Shown: positions 17,563 through 26,090 of the stretch, one piece after another | How positions within the stretch are numbered: the first letter of the stretch is position 1 | Layout of the letters: every line of letters begins with the position of its first letter | Assembly (NCBI RefSeq): GCF_014699005.1 | Contig: NZ_JACWZY010000015.1 | Span: 115,729 to 179,728 of the forward strand | DNA: 64,000 bases | From: Spirosoma profusum | Lineage (GTDB): Bacteria; Bacteroidota; Bacteroidia; Cytophagales; Spirosomataceae | Direction: 5' to 3' | Notes under the pieces: generated by a model | What the model saw: only the letters and a program-made list of their open reading frames with translations | Database searches by the model: none | What the model was told of the DNA's origin: nothing | Translations under genes and position numbers: made by a program

Positions 17563-18507
17563 CTAAATCTTTCGATTTGCCAATTCATCAATCATAGCCG
17601 GAACCTCGGGCTCACCCTTGAAAAAAGCTCCTTTTTTGCCTTTTGTCAAAGCCCAACGGTGCAGCCACGAAATACCGCCTTTCCCGTAAAAACGATCTTC
17701 AGAACGATAAGCCGGGTCGGTCAAGGCTTCACTCAATGATACAAACGAATAACCTCGCTGTTTTAATCGTGCGAACAAAGTGCCAAGGTAATCGGAATTG
17801 ATGGTATTGGCGTGAATTAGCAACGTATGCTTAATCGGCCGACCGAAAAGGGAATCACTCTGCGCTTCGTAGTAAGCTACACAATCATGCATGTAATCGA
17901 CGTAGCGTTTACCAACTTGCGACGCCAGTAACGTATCACCAAGCAGTAACGCGTTGTCATAGGCCCGCGAAAATAACCAGTCGGAATTGTCGACCGTAAC
18001 GGGCGCTTCCTGATAGCCACGCTTTTTCAAAAATGCTTCGAGTGAATCTTTTTTAGCCTGCGTATCCCCTTTCCGCAAAAAAGGGTGCCTGAAAAAGCGA
18101 AACGGTTTACGCTGACGTTGCACAAGATTCTTTACAATCTGCTCACCCGCCAGCACATCGTTTTTCATTTCTTCGAACGTAACGAGGTTATAATCTTTGT
18201 GCGCGAACGTATGATTGCCCAACTCTAAACTGGCACTTAACCACATGGATAACAGCTTGATTGCATCAGAATCTGGCTTCGCATTACGTTGTAATTTCCC
18301 GGCAATGACGAAGCCAATGGCAGGAACCTGAAACGTAGTACAATGCACCAGTAATTTCTGCGTCAGTTGTTTCTGTGCATCGGCGGTAACGTAGTACCTC
18401 GATACAGTTGGTAAATCGTCGATAGTGATCGCAATTTGTTTCTGGCTGTAACCCATCGTGACCATTCCGAGCCACACAACTAGAAAAATTCGCAAATTTC
18501 GTAACAT
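17563..18507 (-). CDS. Secreted polysaccharide deacetylase (NodB-like)
   Basis: The ATG at 18507 is chosen because it lies two bases after the ybeY stop and directly starts a signal peptide (MLRNLRIFLVVWLGMVTMG, cleavage near Tyr-Ser). The 314-residue product shows the NodB motifs: TIDDLP (catalytic Asp and metal Asp), GNHTFAHKDYN (the His-x3-His metal pair) and RHPFLRKGD (motif 3). The C-terminal half has LLIHANTINSDYLG, where a His-containing motif completes the active site. Family enzymes remove N- or O-acetyl groups from cell-wall or exopolysaccharides. It is last in a three-gene operon with GNAT and ybeY, though the functional link is unclear. Confidence 0.9.
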   Translation of the reverse strand: MLRNLRIFLVVWLGMVTMGYSQKQIAITIDDLPTVSRYYVTADAQKQLTQKLLVHCTTFQVPAIGFVIAGKLQRNAKPDSDAIKLLSMWLSASLELGNHTFAHKDYNLVTFEEMKNDVLAGEQIVKNLVQRQRKPFRFFRHPFLRKGDTQAKKDSLEAFLKKRGYQEAPVTVDNSDWLFSRAYDNALLLGDTLLASQVGKRYVDYMHDCVAYYEAQSDSLFGRPIKHTLLIHANTINSDYLGTLFARLKQRGYSFVSLSEALTDPAYRSEDRFYGKGGISWLHRWALTKGKKGAFFKGEPEVPAMIDELANRKI

Positions 18508-18509
18508 AG

Positions 18510-18932
18510 CTATTGAACGGCTAAATGGCTCATCCACTCGTTTTCCTTGACTCGCATCTGCGCTTCCTCTTCATCAGTTTTGTCGCCATAGCCGCAGAGA
18601 TGGAGAAGTCCGTGTGCCAATACGCGATGCATTTCCTGTACGGGTAAGTTTCCTAATTGAGCCGCATTATCGGCCACCCGTTCCACGCTGACAAAAATAT
18701 CGCCCTCAATTTTACCTTCCTCATCGCTCTGATCGAACGTAATGATGTCAGTATAATAATCATGCTGGAGGTAATCCCGATTTACCTGAAGGACGTATTC
18801 GTCGGAGCAGAAAATGTAATTTAGTTCGCCAACCGTATAACCTTCCCGACTGGCCTGCTCTTTCAGCCATTGGCGAATAGCCTGTTTCTGAGGGAGCTTG
18901 TACGGTACATCCTCGTTGAAAAAACGAATCAT
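18510..18932 (-). CDS. ybeY: Endoribonuclease YbeY (rRNA maturation)
   Basis: The ATG at 18932 is chosen because it overlaps the preceding gene's TGA in an ATGA junction; an in-frame ATG 24 bases upstream adds MARHYNII without conservation. 140 residues. The family core is visible: NRDYLQHDYYTDIITF, GDIFVSVERV and the metal site HRVLAHGLLHLCGYGDK. The first two His ligands are present, but the position of the third His of the E. coli type (HGxLHLxGYDH) is occupied by Asp, as seems usual in Bacteroidota. YbeY acts in 16S rRNA 3'-end processing and ribosome quality control in the cytoplasm. Confidence 0.95.
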   Translation of the reverse strand: MIRFFNEDVPYKLPQKQAIRQWLKEQASREGYTVGELNYIFCSDEYVLQVNRDYLQHDYYTDIITFDQSDEEGKIEGDIFVSVERVADNAAQLGNLPVQEMHRVLAHGLLHLCGYGDKTDEEEAQMRVKENEWMSHLAVQ

Positions 18933-19450
18933 AATAATGTTGTAATGTCTGGCCATACGTAGCGGCAGCAGTCCGAAAAACTTCCGTCCGGATTTTCAAC
19001 AGAAACCTCTTCCTGATTGATCGCACCCAGACCTTCGTAGAATGTTCGGGCGCTGATGTTTTTCACCAACACCCACAAATAAAAGCTTGATTCTGCTTGT
19101 TCACGATACGCCCAGGTGGCAGTCTGTCGAATTAGTTCGGTACCAATACCCTGGCCTTTGTGCTGTTTGTGAACATGCAGGTTGTCGAGCAACGTTCCCC
19201 CAATGGCATCGTCATGAGAATAAGCGCAGGCAAAACCGCAAATTGTTTCGCCCGACAACGCCACAATAACGTATTGATTTTCTCCTGGTTGAATCAAACG
19301 TTCCTGCCAGACAGTCCGACGATTTTCTACTACGTAGTTATCCAGAAATCCGTCACTCCAGATACCTCGGTAGTTTTGTTGCCAGCTAAGGCTATGTAAC
19401 TGAGCAATCGATTCAGCGTCCGCCGATGTTGCTTCTCGATACGTTATCAT
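18929..19450 (-). CDS. GNAT-family N-acetyltransferase
   Basis: 173 residues. The N-terminal YREATSADAESIAQLH strand-helix and the acetyl-CoA-binding motif A (NLHVHKQHKGQGIGTELI, with the Q-x-x-G-x-G/A loop) are characteristic. A later FYLWVLVKNISARTFYEGLGA segment is the motif B strand-helix with the typical Tyr. The acceptor is unknown; it could be a protein N-terminus, amine or antibiotic. First gene of the GNAT-ybeY-deacetylase operon and joined to ybeY by a four-base overlap. Confidence 0.9.
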   Translation of the reverse strand: MITYREATSADAESIAQLHSLSWQQNYRGIWSDGFLDNYVVENRRTVWQERLIQPGENQYVIVALSGETICGFACAYSHDDAIGGTLLDNLHVHKQHKGQGIGTELIRQTATWAYREQAESSFYLWVLVKNISARTFYEGLGAINQEEVSVENPDGSFSDCCRYVWPDITTLL

Positions 19451-19469
19451 TATGTTGGCTAATTTGCGA

Positions 19470-19477
19470 CAAATCTA
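19470..19477 (-). promoter_or_regulatory. Candidate promoter -7 box for the GNAT-ybeY operon
   Basis: On the minus strand it reads TAGATTTG, fitting TAnnTTTG, 20 bases upstream of the GNAT start codon. No strong -33 element was identified. Confidence 0.45.
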
Positions 19478-19527
19478 CAGGTCGGCGATGGCGTAACCAA
19501 TTTAAACTACCGCTTACATTACTCACT

Positions 19528-20556
19528 ATGAAAGCAATTTATCTCGAAGGCAACCACCAACCCATTCAATACACTGACCGGCCTATGCCCACGGTCGGCT
19601 CTGGCAACGTACTGATTAAGCTCCAGGCTGCCTCTCTGAATCACCGGGACGTTTATATCCAAAAAGGGCTTTATCCGGCTATCAAATTGCCTGTAATTCT
19701 AGGATCTGATGGTTCAGGTGTCGTGGAGGCCGTTGGCGAAGATGTCGATACGTCGTGGCAGGGTAAAGAAGTGGTTATCAATCCGGCACTGCATTGGGGC
19801 AATAATCCAGCATTTTACGGGGCTGATTTTCGGATTCTTGGAATGCCTGAAAATGGTACGTTTGCTGAATATGTTGCCGTCGATGCCCGCTACGTTCATC
19901 CGAAACCCGAGCATCTTTCTTTCGAGCAGGCAGCCGCATTTCCACTGGCAGGATTGACCGCCTGGCGCGCCCTCATGACGCGGGCCGGTTTGAAAACCGA
20001 TACTGCTACGTCGCCGGAGAAGGTGTTAATTACGGGCGTTGGTGGGGGCGCTGCGTTGTTTGCGTTACAGTTTGCCGTAGCGTCAGGCGCCGAAGTGTGG
20101 GTAACGTCTGGCTCGGATGAAAAGCTGGCGAAAGCCAAAACGTTGGGCGCTGTTGGCGGTATTAACTACCGCGAACCAGACTGGCACAAAACGTTACTGG
20201 CGCAAACCGGTGGTGGACGTAGTGGTTACTTCAACGTTATTATCGACAGCGCAGGTGGGCCGAGTTTTGCTAAACTGATCGACGTAGCAGCGCCGGGCGG
20301 ACGTATCGCTTTTTTCGGGGGCACTACCGGAAACATTACCGACGTAGTGCCGCCCAAAGTGTTTTTCAAGCAACTTTCTATCTTCGGCACAACCATGGGC
20401 ACCCAATCCGAATTTGTAGATATGCTGGCTTTACTTTCGGCCAAAAAAATTGTTCCTGTAGTTGATACTATACTACCTCTGGCCGAAACAGAACTGGCCA
20501 TGCAGAAAATGGATTCGGGAAGTCAGCTTGGGAAAATCGTTCTAAAAACCGCTTAG
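19528..20556 (+). CDS. Zinc-binding-type dehydrogenase / NADPH:quinone oxidoreductase-like protein
   Basis: The ATG at 19528 gives 342 residues and the conserved start MKAIYLEG; longer in-frame starts overlap the divergent GNAT gene. It is a medium-chain dehydrogenase/reductase: GroES-like N-terminal domain (ASLNHRDVYIQKGLYP, GSDGSGVVEAVGEDV) and Rossmann domain (VLITGVGGGAALFALQFAVASGAEVWVTSGSDEKL in two parts, with the GxGxxG-like loop). The Cys ligands of the structural zinc lobe are not seen, so the quinone-reductase subgroup is more likely than a zinc alcohol dehydrogenase. It probably reduces quinones or enones with NADPH in the cytoplasm. Confidence 0.88.
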   Translation: MKAIYLEGNHQPIQYTDRPMPTVGSGNVLIKLQAASLNHRDVYIQKGLYPAIKLPVILGSDGSGVVEAVGEDVDTSWQGKEVVINPALHWGNNPAFYGADFRILGMPENGTFAEYVAVDARYVHPKPEHLSFEQAAAFPLAGLTAWRALMTRAGLKTDTATSPEKVLITGVGGGAALFALQFAVASGAEVWVTSGSDEKLAKAKTLGAVGGINYREPDWHKTLLAQTGGGRSGYFNVIIDSAGGPSFAKLIDVAAPGGRIAFFGGTTGNITDVVPPKVFFKQLSIFGTTMGTQSEFVDMLALLSAKKIVPVVDTILPLAETELAMQKMDSGSQLGKIVLKTA

Positions 20557-20618
20557 TAACGCATTAGATAAGTATTTGTTTACGAATATTTTAAACCGTT
20601 GCCTAATTTTTTATTGCG

Positions 20619-20680
20619 TAATCCACAATTGACCATAGTTATCCACAGTCAAAATGTGGATAACTCTAGAGTTACGCACA
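20619..20680. promoter_or_regulatory. Group of DnaA-box-like sites
   Basis: Two exact TTATCCACA boxes face each other (20639-20647 forward, 20655-20663 reverse) as a perfect 10-base inverted repeat with a six- to seven-base spacer. Near matches TAATCCACA (20619-20627) and TTACGCACA (20672-20680) lie on either side. The stretch just to the left is AT-rich. This may be a DnaA-controlled site or a DnaA-titration site; it may also be an unrelated operator of bioF. Confidence 0.5.
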
Positions 20681-20728
20681 TTTTTCCATTTCATGGGTCA
20701 ATTTTCCAGTCATTCGAACTGGCCATCT

Positions 20729-20736
20729 TACCTTTG
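20729..20736 (+). promoter_or_regulatory. Promoter -7 box (TACCTTTG) of bioFD
   Basis: A perfect TAnnTTTG box lies only four bases before the chosen bioF ATG, so the transcript would start at or next to the start codon (leaderless or nearly so). Confidence 0.6.
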
Positions 20737-20740
20737 CGAC

Positions 20741-21925
20741 ATGGCTCTTTCTACAGATTCAATTAGTAACGTACTGTCAGACCGACTAGCGAGCTATGAG
20801 CAGGCAGGTTTGCTACGTCGGCTCCGCACATCGGATGGGTTGGTAGATTTCTGTTCAAATGATTACCTGGGATTTGCCCGTTCTGCCGAACTCAAAGCCG
20901 CCATTCAACGAGCCGACGTAACAGCAACAAACAATCGGACGGGTGCCACCGGAAGTCGATTACTGGCCGGTCAGACAGTTTTGGCCGATGAAGTTGAGCA
21001 GGAACTAGCCCTATTTTACCAGACCGAATCTGCCCTTATTTTCAATTCGGGATATGACGCCAATCTTGGTTTACTGGCGTGTCTGCCCAAAGCTGGCGAT
21101 ACGTTACTGACTGATTCGCTGGTACACGCCAGCATGATCGATGGAGCACGGTTGAATTATGCTACCCGTCACCGTTTTCGCCACAACGACCTTGAGGATT
21201 TAGAAACCAGGCTTCAGGAAGCAACCCAAAATCGACCGGATGGGCAACTATTCGTTGGAGTAGAATCGGTTTATTCGATGGATGGGGACGTAGCACCGTT
21301 ACGTCAGCTAGCCGACCTCTGCGAGCAATATGGGGCCAATTTGGTTGTCGACGAAGCCCATGCGACGGGCGTTTATGGCCCCACAGGCGAAGGGTTAGTG
21401 GTTGCACTTGGTTTGCAGGAACGTGTGCTGGCCCGCGTGCATACGTTTGGGAAAGGGTTAGGCGTACATGGCGCGGCAGTGGTCGGCCCGGTTGCGCTAC
21501 GTAATTACCTGATCAATTTCGCCCGTTCGTTCATCTACACAACGGCCCTTCCCCCGCATAGCCTGCTGGCGATACGTTGCGCTCACCAATACGTAGCAAC
21601 TAGTGTTAACACACGGCAGCAATTGCAAGACCGACTCGCTTATTTCCAGAAAAGTGCGCAGGTGCTACTACCCGACAGTATCTGGACAGTGAGCCAGTCA
21701 CCCATTCAATGTATGATTATTCCAGGTAATGAGTCGGCGCGTTACGTTTCCAGTGAAGCGCAGAAAAAAGGACTGGATGTACGAGCCATTCTCAGTCCGA
21801 CGGTTGCGGCTGGCCAGGAGCGGCTACGTATCTGTATTCACGCGTTCAATACAAATGAGGAGATAGATCAGTTATTGACGGTCTTACAAACTGCGCTACG
21901 TTATCAGTCCCATGAATCTTACTAG
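20741..21925 (+). CDS. bioF: 8-amino-7-oxononanoate synthase
   Basis: 394 residues from the ATG at 20741; an upstream in-frame ATG would run through the promoter box. PLP-dependent alpha-oxoamine synthase: DFCSNDYLGFARS near the N-terminus, GATGSRLLAGQT, the PLP-binding VVDEAHATGVYG, and the Schiff-base Lys in HTFGKGLGVHGA. It condenses pimeloyl-ACP (or -CoA) with alanine to 8-amino-7-oxononanoate, the first dedicated ring-building step of biotin synthesis, in the cytoplasm. It overlaps bioD by 14 bases, so the two are translationally coupled. BioA and bioB are not in this window. The related enzyme 2-amino-3-ketobutyrate CoA ligase is less likely given the bioD neighbour. Confidence 0.95.
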   Translation: MALSTDSISNVLSDRLASYEQAGLLRRLRTSDGLVDFCSNDYLGFARSAELKAAIQRADVTATNNRTGATGSRLLAGQTVLADEVEQELALFYQTESALIFNSGYDANLGLLACLPKAGDTLLTDSLVHASMIDGARLNYATRHRFRHNDLEDLETRLQEATQNRPDGQLFVGVESVYSMDGDVAPLRQLADLCEQYGANLVVDEAHATGVYGPTGEGLVVALGLQERVLARVHTFGKGLGVHGAAVVGPVALRNYLINFARSFIYTTALPPHSLLAIRCAHQYVATSVNTRQQLQDRLAYFQKSAQVLLPDSIWTVSQSPIQCMIIPGNESARYVSSEAQKKGLDVRAILSPTVAAGQERLRICIHAFNTNEEIDQLLTVLQTALRYQSHESY

Positions 21926-22568
21926 TGAACCCCTTAAATTGATCGTTGCGGGTATTGGCACCGAGATTGGGAAAACAGTCGTGTCGGCGATTCTGGTAGA
22001 AGCCCTTCAGGCCGATTACTGGAAACCAGTTCAATCGGGCGCGTTGACGGATTCGGATACAACTACGGTACGTCGATTAATAAGTAATTCTATTTCGCAA
22101 GTTCATCCTGAAACGTATCGGTTGGCCCAACCCTTATCGCCCCACGCGGCTGCCGAATTGGATGGTATAACGATTGAACCGAATTCCATTACGTTACCCC
22201 AAACTGATAACGCGCTGGTTATTGAGCTGGCTGGGGGATTGATGGTGCCACTCAATGATACGTATCTAAATATCGACCTTGTACAGAAATTTGATTTGCC
22301 AGTTGTATTGGTGTCGAGAAATTATCTGGGAAGTATCAATCACACGCTGCTTTCGGTGGAAGCCTGCCGGAACCGCCAGATTCCACTTTTGGGAATCGTT
22401 TTTAATGGAACTACTAACCCAGCTACGGAAGAGTTTATTCTTTCCTATACGAAACTGCCCTGCCTGGCACGTATTAAAGAGGAAGCGGAAATTACGGCTG
22501 AGGTCATTAAACGATATGCGGCTGACATTCAGCCTATTTTTGTCATGCTGAGGAACGAAGCATCTTAA
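21912..22568 (+). CDS. bioD: Dethiobiotin synthetase, with a repeat-derived C-terminus
   Basis: 218 residues. P-loop GIGTEIGKT near the N-terminus, KPVQSG and ELAGGLMVPL are diagnostic of BioD. It closes the ureido ring using 7,8-diaminononanoate, CO2 and ATP in the cytoplasm. The last residues (FVMLRNEAS) and the TAA stop lie inside the left arm of a family A palindromic repeat (22537-22628), so the natural C-terminus has been replaced or extended by the repeat. The family core is complete before this point, so activity is probably retained. Confidence 0.95.
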   Translation: MNLTSEPLKLIVAGIGTEIGKTVVSAILVEALQADYWKPVQSGALTDSDTTTVRRLISNSISQVHPETYRLAQPLSPHAAAELDGITIEPNSITLPQTDNALVIELAGGLMVPLNDTYLNIDLVQKFDLPVVLVSRNYLGSINHTLLSVEACRNRQIPLLGIVFNGTTNPATEEFILSYTKLPCLARIKEEAEITAEVIKRYAADIQPIFVMLRNEAS

Positions 22569-22628
22569 TGCATCCTAGCACACAAATAAGGAAACCTTAA
22601 GATGCTTCGTTCCTCAGCATGACAAAAA
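22537..22628. repeat. Family A palindromic repeat overlapping the bioD 3' end
   Basis: Arms TTTTTGTCATGCTGAGGAA... (left from 22537) and ...TTCCTCAGCATGACAAAAA (right to 22628) pair over about 33 bases around a central unpaired segment. It lies between the convergent bioD and aminotransferase genes, a location suited to a bidirectional terminator, and supplies the bioD stop codon. Confidence 0.9.
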
Positions 22629-22648
22629 CGGCTGATTGTAGGGTGGAA

Positions 22649-23482
22649 TTACCAGTTTCTCGTCAGTTCATCAAACTGCTGCAACAGGAATTTTGAGGTT
22701 GGCCCTACGTGACCGTCAGCAATAGTCAGGTCGCCGATTTGCACGATTGGCAGTACTTTTTTAGTGGAGCTGGTTGTGAAAGCTTCGTCGGCGTCATAGA
22801 GTTCGGAGAGCAGAACTGACCGTTCTATTACCTCAAAATCGGTCTGGGCCAGTTGCATTACTGTGCGACGGGTTATACCGTGGAGAATATGTCGGTCGGG
22901 CGTAATGATCTGATTTCCTTTGACGATAAAGAAATTACTACGACTCAATTCGCTGATTTCGCCCCCTTTCTGATACAATAAATCGGAAGCTCTGGCAGCC
23001 CGAATGGCTTCTGCCATCAGAATAACCCGTTTGTAATCTGTACTTTTCACCTCCGCCATTTCGCGAACGTATTCGTCCAGAATCACCTTAATTCCCTGTT
23101 CGTATTGAATAGCAGGAACCGGGTGAATCGATTCAGTCAGAATCAGCAGGTTCGGTTGTTCAATGCTTATGCTATCGGCAGAATAACCGCCCGTCATCAC
23201 AAACCGAAACGCCATATCGGCCGAAGTACCCGCATCGACGCTACGTTCGATAAGGTCCGTGATAATTCCGAAGGTTTCGTTTTTGGTAACGGGCAGCGGC
23301 AAATGCATACGCATGGCCGAATTCTGAAAACGCTCCCAGTACCAGTCCCACTGAAATGGTTTGCCGTTGTACGTCAGGAAGTAATCGAACAGACCATACC
23401 CCCGAAGCAGGCCAAGGTCTGTGATGCCCACCGCGAGCTGGTCAGTTGGGGCAATGGTACCGTTGAAATAGCCGTAATGCAT
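22649..23482 (-). CDS. Class IV PLP-dependent aminotransferase
   Basis: 277 residues. The fold-type IV pattern is visible: GLLRGYGLFDYFLTYNG near the N-terminus, Lys in STDYKRVILMAEA (candidate Schiff-base Lys), GGEISELSRSNFFIV and HGITRRTVMQLA in the cofactor phosphate region, and FTTSSTKKVLPI near the end. The family includes branched-chain aminotransferases, D-amino acid aminotransferases and aminodeoxychorismate lyase, which cannot be separated safely by eye. The short length and the EAFTTSST motif fit any of the three. The gene is transcribed towards bioFD but is not a bioA homologue (which is fold type I). Confidence 0.88.
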   Translation of the reverse strand: MHYGYFNGTIAPTDQLAVGITDLGLLRGYGLFDYFLTYNGKPFQWDWYWERFQNSAMRMHLPLPVTKNETFGIITDLIERSVDAGTSADMAFRFVMTGGYSADSISIEQPNLLILTESIHPVPAIQYEQGIKVILDEYVREMAEVKSTDYKRVILMAEAIRAARASDLLYQKGGEISELSRSNFFIVKGNQIITPDRHILHGITRRTVMQLAQTDFEVIERSVLLSELYDADEAFTTSSTKKVLPIVQIGDLTIADGHVGPTSKFLLQQFDELTRNW

Positions 23483-23507
23483 AATACGTCTCTATTTATA
23501 CTGGCGG

Positions 23508-23515
23508 CAAAGGTA
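23508..23515 (-). promoter_or_regulatory. Promoter -7 box (TACCTTTG) of the class IV aminotransferase
   Basis: TACCTTTG on the minus strand, 25 bases upstream of the ATG at 23482; leader of about 20 bases. Confidence 0.6.
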
Positions 23516-23604
23516 CGCCAAATGGCTCTTTTTGTTATTCCGCTGGTGGAGGAATCTTATTAACGAATATATAGGGCGATGCCCCATATATTCATTAGTA
23601 AGAT

Positions 23605-26001
23605 CTAAAATCGTAAACGCAAACCCACCAGAACGTTACGTCCGGCCTGAGGATAGTAATAATTATCGTTGACTATTTTCCCTTCAGAAATGTAAGGCAC
23701 CGAAAAGCCATTGGACTCATATAATGTATTGAATACGTTGTTACAAAGGAACGTAACAGCGATTTCCTGCGCGAAGGCTGGTTTCAATGTAAAAATCGCG
23801 CGAATATCATTTGTAAAATACGGATTCAATATCCGGCCCTCATTCGACGTATTATCCAGATATTGTTTCCCAACGTATTTCGATAATAAACTCAGCTCTA
23901 ATCGATTGACAGGCGAATACAGTAGTTGCGACCCGACAATCAGATTGGGCGAAAACGAAATATCTGTCTGGCTGTACTGTCGCGCTACCTGATTTCCATT
24001 GTCATAATCGTCGAGATATTCGGTGAAATTCTGAACCCGGTTGCGACTGAACGTAGCATTCACATTCCAGCGGAGTTGTTTAGCCAGCCGAATACCCGCT
24101 TCCAGTTCCAGTCCGGCCCGGTAGCTCACCGGAATATTGATTCGGTTATACGCGCCCACGTCGTTCAACTGACCGGATAATACCAGTTGATTCATATAAC
24201 CCATGTAATACAGATTAGCCGTGAACGCCAATTTTTCCGTCTGAAGTTTATAACCAGCTTCGTAATCAATGAGTTGCTCCGCTTTTGGTCGGCTCTGGGG
24301 TGTCGATTGAGTGTAATCGTCGCGATTGGGTTCGCGATGGCCTACGCCAACGGACGCATAAATTGTTGCCCTGTCGTTTAGCGTATACGTAATACCCGCT
24401 TTGGGGTTGAAAAACGTCAGGTTAGCTTCCTGCTGCACATTCTGCAACTGGCTATTAAATCCCAGAAACGAATACCCGACGGTACGTACCTGAACATCCA
24501 GAAAACTATTGAGCCGATTACTGAACTGGTAGAAGGCTTTCGCATAGAGGTTAAAATCCGTTTTGAGCGCATCGTCGTCGTAATAATGCTGACGAATGTT
24601 CGTATTTCCGGCCACCCGCGCCCAGATAATTTCGCCAAAATGTTTTCCGCTATACTGATTCCATCCACCGCCGATGTTGGCTGTTAGTTTACCAAAACTG
24701 TTGTAATCGAGCGAAAAAACAGTTCCGTAATAATCATTTTCGAGCCAGCGACGGCGGATGATGTCGGTTCTGGTGATGGTTGAATCGCCAATCACTACGT
24801 TCGGCAATCCGTATTTGCTGTAGCTATCGTTAGGCTTGAATTGCTCGTAGTAGCCACGACCTTTGGTATAAAAAAGCGATACGTTCAACCGCCATTTCCG
24901 GCTCAGTTCGTGCGACGTAATGAGTTGATAGTTATCCTGTTGATAGTTGTCCGTCTCATTGTCGTAGGTGTAGCCATTATATGTCCGATTCGTTTTCAGC
25001 AGGCTTTCCGGCACCCCGCCCCACGACTGATACGTTTGTTCCTGACCCGAAAATACGTTCAGCCGAAAAAAGCTTTTTTTCGTATAGTAACCACCTGAGA
25101 TATAGAATGAACGAAGATCAGAGAAGGCACGGTCAACGTAACCATCGGAGTTAATTTTCGACAGGCGGGCATCCAGCACGAAATGGTTGTTCAGTAGCCC
25201 CGTTCCTGCCAATACGTTCACTTTTCGCGTACCGAACGAGCCAACTGATACGTTGGTTTCGGCGTATGGTTTTTCCTCTAGCTTGCTGGTCTGAATATTC
25301 ACCGAAGCGCCAAACGCCCCTGCCCCGTTCGTCGACGTACCGACGCCCCGCTGAATCTGCACCGTACTGACCGACGATGCAAAATCGGGCATATTCACGA
25401 AAAACGTCCCTTGTGACTCGGCATCATTATACGGAATCCCGTTGAGCGTTACGTTCACCCGCGTCGCATCGGACCCACGTATTCGGATACCTGTATATCC
25501 CACGCCCGCACCCGCATCGGACGTAGTGACAATGGACGGCGTAAAATTGAGCAGTTGCGGAATATCCTGACCCAAATTCAGTTTGTTCAACTCCTGCCGC
25601 GTTACGTCGGTATACGCAATTGCCGACTTCTGATTGGCACGCGTGGCACTTACTACCACTTCGTCTACGGCCACGGCGGTTTTGGCCAGTTTAATAGACA
25701 ACGTAGCGTTTTGAGTTAAGTCTACGACCTGCACCTGCGGTTCATACCCCAAGAGAGATATACGTAGTGATACGTTCCCCGGCTTCATATTGGTGAGTTG
25801 GAACGTGCCGCTAGCATCCGTGAATGTGCCTTTGTACGTCCCTTCGAGCACAATAGCAGCACCGGGCAACGTACCGCCGTCGGCATCGTTCACCGTACCC
25901 GAAATAGTCAGTTGAGCCCAGGCGGGCAGCGTCGACAGGCTGAATAGCTCTGTCAGCAATAAATAAGCGAAAAATCGCGCAATCGTACTTTTTTTCATCA
26001 T
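23605..26001 (-). CDS. TonB-dependent outer-membrane receptor under TPP riboswitch control (candidate thiamine transporter)
   Basis: 798 residues. Signal peptide (residues 1-29, ending LPAWA-Q), then a CarboxypepD_reg-like beta-sandwich (LTISGTVNDADGGTLPGAAIVLEG in two overlapping segments, residues 31-110), a plug domain (about 125-235, with GIRIRGSDATRVNVTLNGIPYND and VQIQRGVGTSTNGAGAFG) and a 22-strand barrel ending in LVGLRLRF with terminal Phe. It is upstream-controlled by a TPP riboswitch with its own terminator hairpin, so expression should fall when thiamine pyrophosphate is plentiful. That points to uptake of thiamine or a precursor across the outer membrane, energised by TonB. No other thi genes adjoin it. 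Receptor family is certain; substrate is inferred from the riboswitch. Confidence 0.95.
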   Translation of the reverse strand: MMKKSTIARFFAYLLLTELFSLSTLPAWAQLTISGTVNDADGGTLPGAAIVLEGTYKGTFTDASGTFQLTNMKPGNVSLRISLLGYEPQVQVVDLTQNATLSIKLAKTAVAVDEVVVSATRANQKSAIAYTDVTRQELNKLNLGQDIPQLLNFTPSIVTTSDAGAGVGYTGIRIRGSDATRVNVTLNGIPYNDAESQGTFFVNMPDFASSVSTVQIQRGVGTSTNGAGAFGASVNIQTSKLEEKPYAETNVSVGSFGTRKVNVLAGTGLLNNHFVLDARLSKINSDGYVDRAFSDLRSFYISGGYYTKKSFFRLNVFSGQEQTYQSWGGVPESLLKTNRTYNGYTYDNETDNYQQDNYQLITSHELSRKWRLNVSLFYTKGRGYYEQFKPNDSYSKYGLPNVVIGDSTITRTDIIRRRWLENDYYGTVFSLDYNSFGKLTANIGGGWNQYSGKHFGEIIWARVAGNTNIRQHYYDDDALKTDFNLYAKAFYQFSNRLNSFLDVQVRTVGYSFLGFNSQLQNVQQEANLTFFNPKAGITYTLNDRATIYASVGVGHREPNRDDYTQSTPQSRPKAEQLIDYEAGYKLQTEKLAFTANLYYMGYMNQLVLSGQLNDVGAYNRINIPVSYRAGLELEAGIRLAKQLRWNVNATFSRNRVQNFTEYLDDYDNGNQVARQYSQTDISFSPNLIVGSQLLYSPVNRLELSLLSKYVGKQYLDNTSNEGRILNPYFTNDIRAIFTLKPAFAQEIAVTFLCNNVFNTLYESNGFSVPYISEGKIVNDNYYYPQAGRNVLVGLRLRF

Positions 26002-26065
26002 TGAAAAAGAGTTACGATAGGCAAGGGGCCAAACCTACCTTTAGTTGGTATAGTTTTTGCAAAAA

Positions 26066-26086
26066 CTCACAAGTATTACCTGTGAG
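26066..26086 (-). terminator. Expression-platform terminator of the TPP riboswitch
   Basis: On the minus strand CTCACA pairs with TGTGAG around a short loop and is followed by TTTTT. Its position just after the aptamer suggests transcription attenuation. Confidence 0.75.
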
Positions 26087-26090
26087 CACA

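Noticed and set aside
19426..19527. N-terminal extension of the quinone-oxidoreductase-like protein
   Set aside because: It overlaps the divergent GNAT gene and precedes the conserved MKAIYLEG start.
20639..20663. Paired DnaA boxes as the chromosomal origin
   Set aside because: Only two exact boxes and no adjacent dnaA, dnaN or clear unwinding array; kept as a regulatory or titration candidate instead.
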